From the NCBI RefSeq assembly GCF_029889885.1, contig NZ_JARANY010000023.1:1-42413 (forward strand): a stretch of DNA of 42,413 bases, read 5' to 3'. This document shows positions 41,704 to 42,413 of the stretch, piece after piece (within the stretch, counting starts at the first letter, position 1; every line of letters begins with the position of its first letter). The notes under the pieces are model-generated. The model made no database searches. It saw only the letters and a list, made by a program, of their open reading frames with translations, and was not told the DNA's origin. Origin of the DNA: Chromohalobacter sp. 296-RDG. Lineage in GTDB: Bacteria > Pseudomonadota > Gammaproteobacteria > Pseudomonadales > Halomonadaceae. Both the position numbers and the translations under genes were made by a program.

Positions 41704-42413
41704 ATGAGCACAGACAAACTGGCCGCGTCCGATACTTCGTCGACGGCGCCAAAACCGCGGCCCAAGGCATTGCGCACGCTGCTTGATACCTCCGGATTGA
41801 TTGCGATCTTTTTCGTCCTCTTTATCGCCTTGGCGATTTTCGTGCCGGACTTTTTGACCGGTCGCAATATCGTCGGCTTGCTGCTCTCGGTCACCCTGAT
41901 CGGGACCATCGCGACCACCATGATGATGGTGCTAGCACTCGGCGAGGTGGATCTGTCGGTAGCCTCGACCGTCGCTTTCTCCGGTGTGGTGGCTGCCGTG
42001 GTGACCTCGACTTCGGGCAGCGTCTTCATCGGCGTGCTCGCCGGGGTGGGCGCCGGCGGCGCGGTGGGCGCTTTCAATGGTTTCGTGGTATCCAAGTTTG
42101 GCATCAATTCATTGATTGCCACGTTGGCCGCGATGGAGTTCGTGCGCGGTTTGGCCTATATCACTTCCGGCGGTGATGCGGTCATGGTCACGGTGCCGAG
42201 CTTCTTCGATCTGGGCAGTGCCTCGTTTCTAGGGCTGACGCTGCCGGTGTGGACCATGATCGCGTGTTTCGTGATCTTCGGTATCGTGCTCAACATGACG
42301 GCGTTCGGGCGCAACACCCTGGCGACCGGTGGTAATGCCGAGGCGGCGAGCTTGGCTGGGGTCAATGTCCGGCGTCTGAAGATTACCGTATTCGCCCTGC
42401 AGGGCGTCGTCGC
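41704..42413 (+). CDS. araH: L-arabinose-type sugar ABC transporter permease, 5' part
   Basis: Runs off the window; about 236 codons are visible of an expected 320-330. Membrane segments start at LIAIFFVLFIALAIFVPDFLT, with GRNIVGLLLSVTLIGTIATTMMMVLALGEVDLSVASTVAFSG, the conserved block of ribose/arabinose permeases, and GRNTLATGGNAEAASLAGVNVRRLKITVFALQG near the cut end. 53 bases after araG, ATG preceded by AAGAG. Inner-membrane channel of AraFGH. Confidence 0.92.
   Translation, partial: MSTDKLAASDTSSTAPKPRPKALRTLLDTSGLIAIFFVLFIALAIFVPDFLTGRNIVGLLLSVTLIGTIATTMMMVLALGEVDLSVASTVAFSGVVAAVVTSTSGSVFIGVLAGVGAGGAVGAFNGFVVSKFGINSLIATLAAMEFVRGLAYITSGGDAVMVTVPSFFDLGSASFLGLTLPVWTMIACFVIFGIVLNMTAFGRNTLATGGNAEAASLAGVNVRRLKITVFALQGVV

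Noticed and set aside
1-42413. tRNA, rRNA, CRISPR, insertion sequence or prophage
   Set aside because: No cloverleaf-like conserved RNA, no regularly spaced repeats, no transposase, integrase or phage structural gene was found while reading both strands.

Overview
The window comes from a high-G+C gammaproteobacterium, most likely a moderately halophilic member of the Halomonadaceae (Chromohalobacter or Halomonas type). The grounds are the complete aerobic glycine-betaine degradation gene set, strongly acidic secreted binding proteins, and the Pseudomonas-like character of most genes. This placement rests on gene content and remembered protein families, not on a search.

Layout. (1) 1-15805 is a glycine-betaine catabolic region. 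It holds the end of an electron-transfer-flavoprotein alpha gene and its beta partner (re-oxidising a dimethylglycine dehydrogenase presumably just upstream), an orphan betaine/choline-type binding protein, glutathione-independent formaldehyde dehydrogenase (fdhA), heterotetrameric sarcosine oxidase (soxBDAG) overlapping purU, a small unknown Cys protein, and the divergent betaine monooxygenase genes gbcA and gbcB. Together they take betaine to dimethylglycine, sarcosine and glycine; FdhA and PurU deal with the released one-carbon units. An esterase and a drug-type MFS pump are inserted between the binding protein and fdhA. A short formate-dehydrogenase-like remnant lies just after fdhA. (2) 15839-24535 holds unrelated single genes: a cation-efflux protein, a secreted CehA/McbA-type PHP metallohydrolase, a nepI-like exporter divergent from an AraC regulator, an HPP membrane protein divergent from a TetR regulator with a striking double operator between them, and poxB. 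(3) 24651-30842 is a phosphonate-type ABC transporter (phnCDEE) divergent from a DeoR regulator, an HAD-IIB phosphatase and an unusual metallo-beta-lactamase-fold protein with a zinc ribbon. No C-P lyase or phosphonatase is visible, so the substrate is open; this is the best candidate for an undescribed system. (4) 30888-34304 holds a beta-class glutathione transferase and an EmrAB-type efflux pair. (5) 34765-42413 is largely sugar oxidation: a GntP permease, mtgA (cell wall), an L-arabinose/D-galactose 1-dehydrogenase, a GbpR-like LysR regulator and the araFGH sugar ABC transporter, with araH running off the end.

I saw no rRNA, tRNA, CRISPR array, insertion sequence or prophage gene. Most intergenic gaps are short; several hold convincing hairpin terminators or palindromes, listed below.
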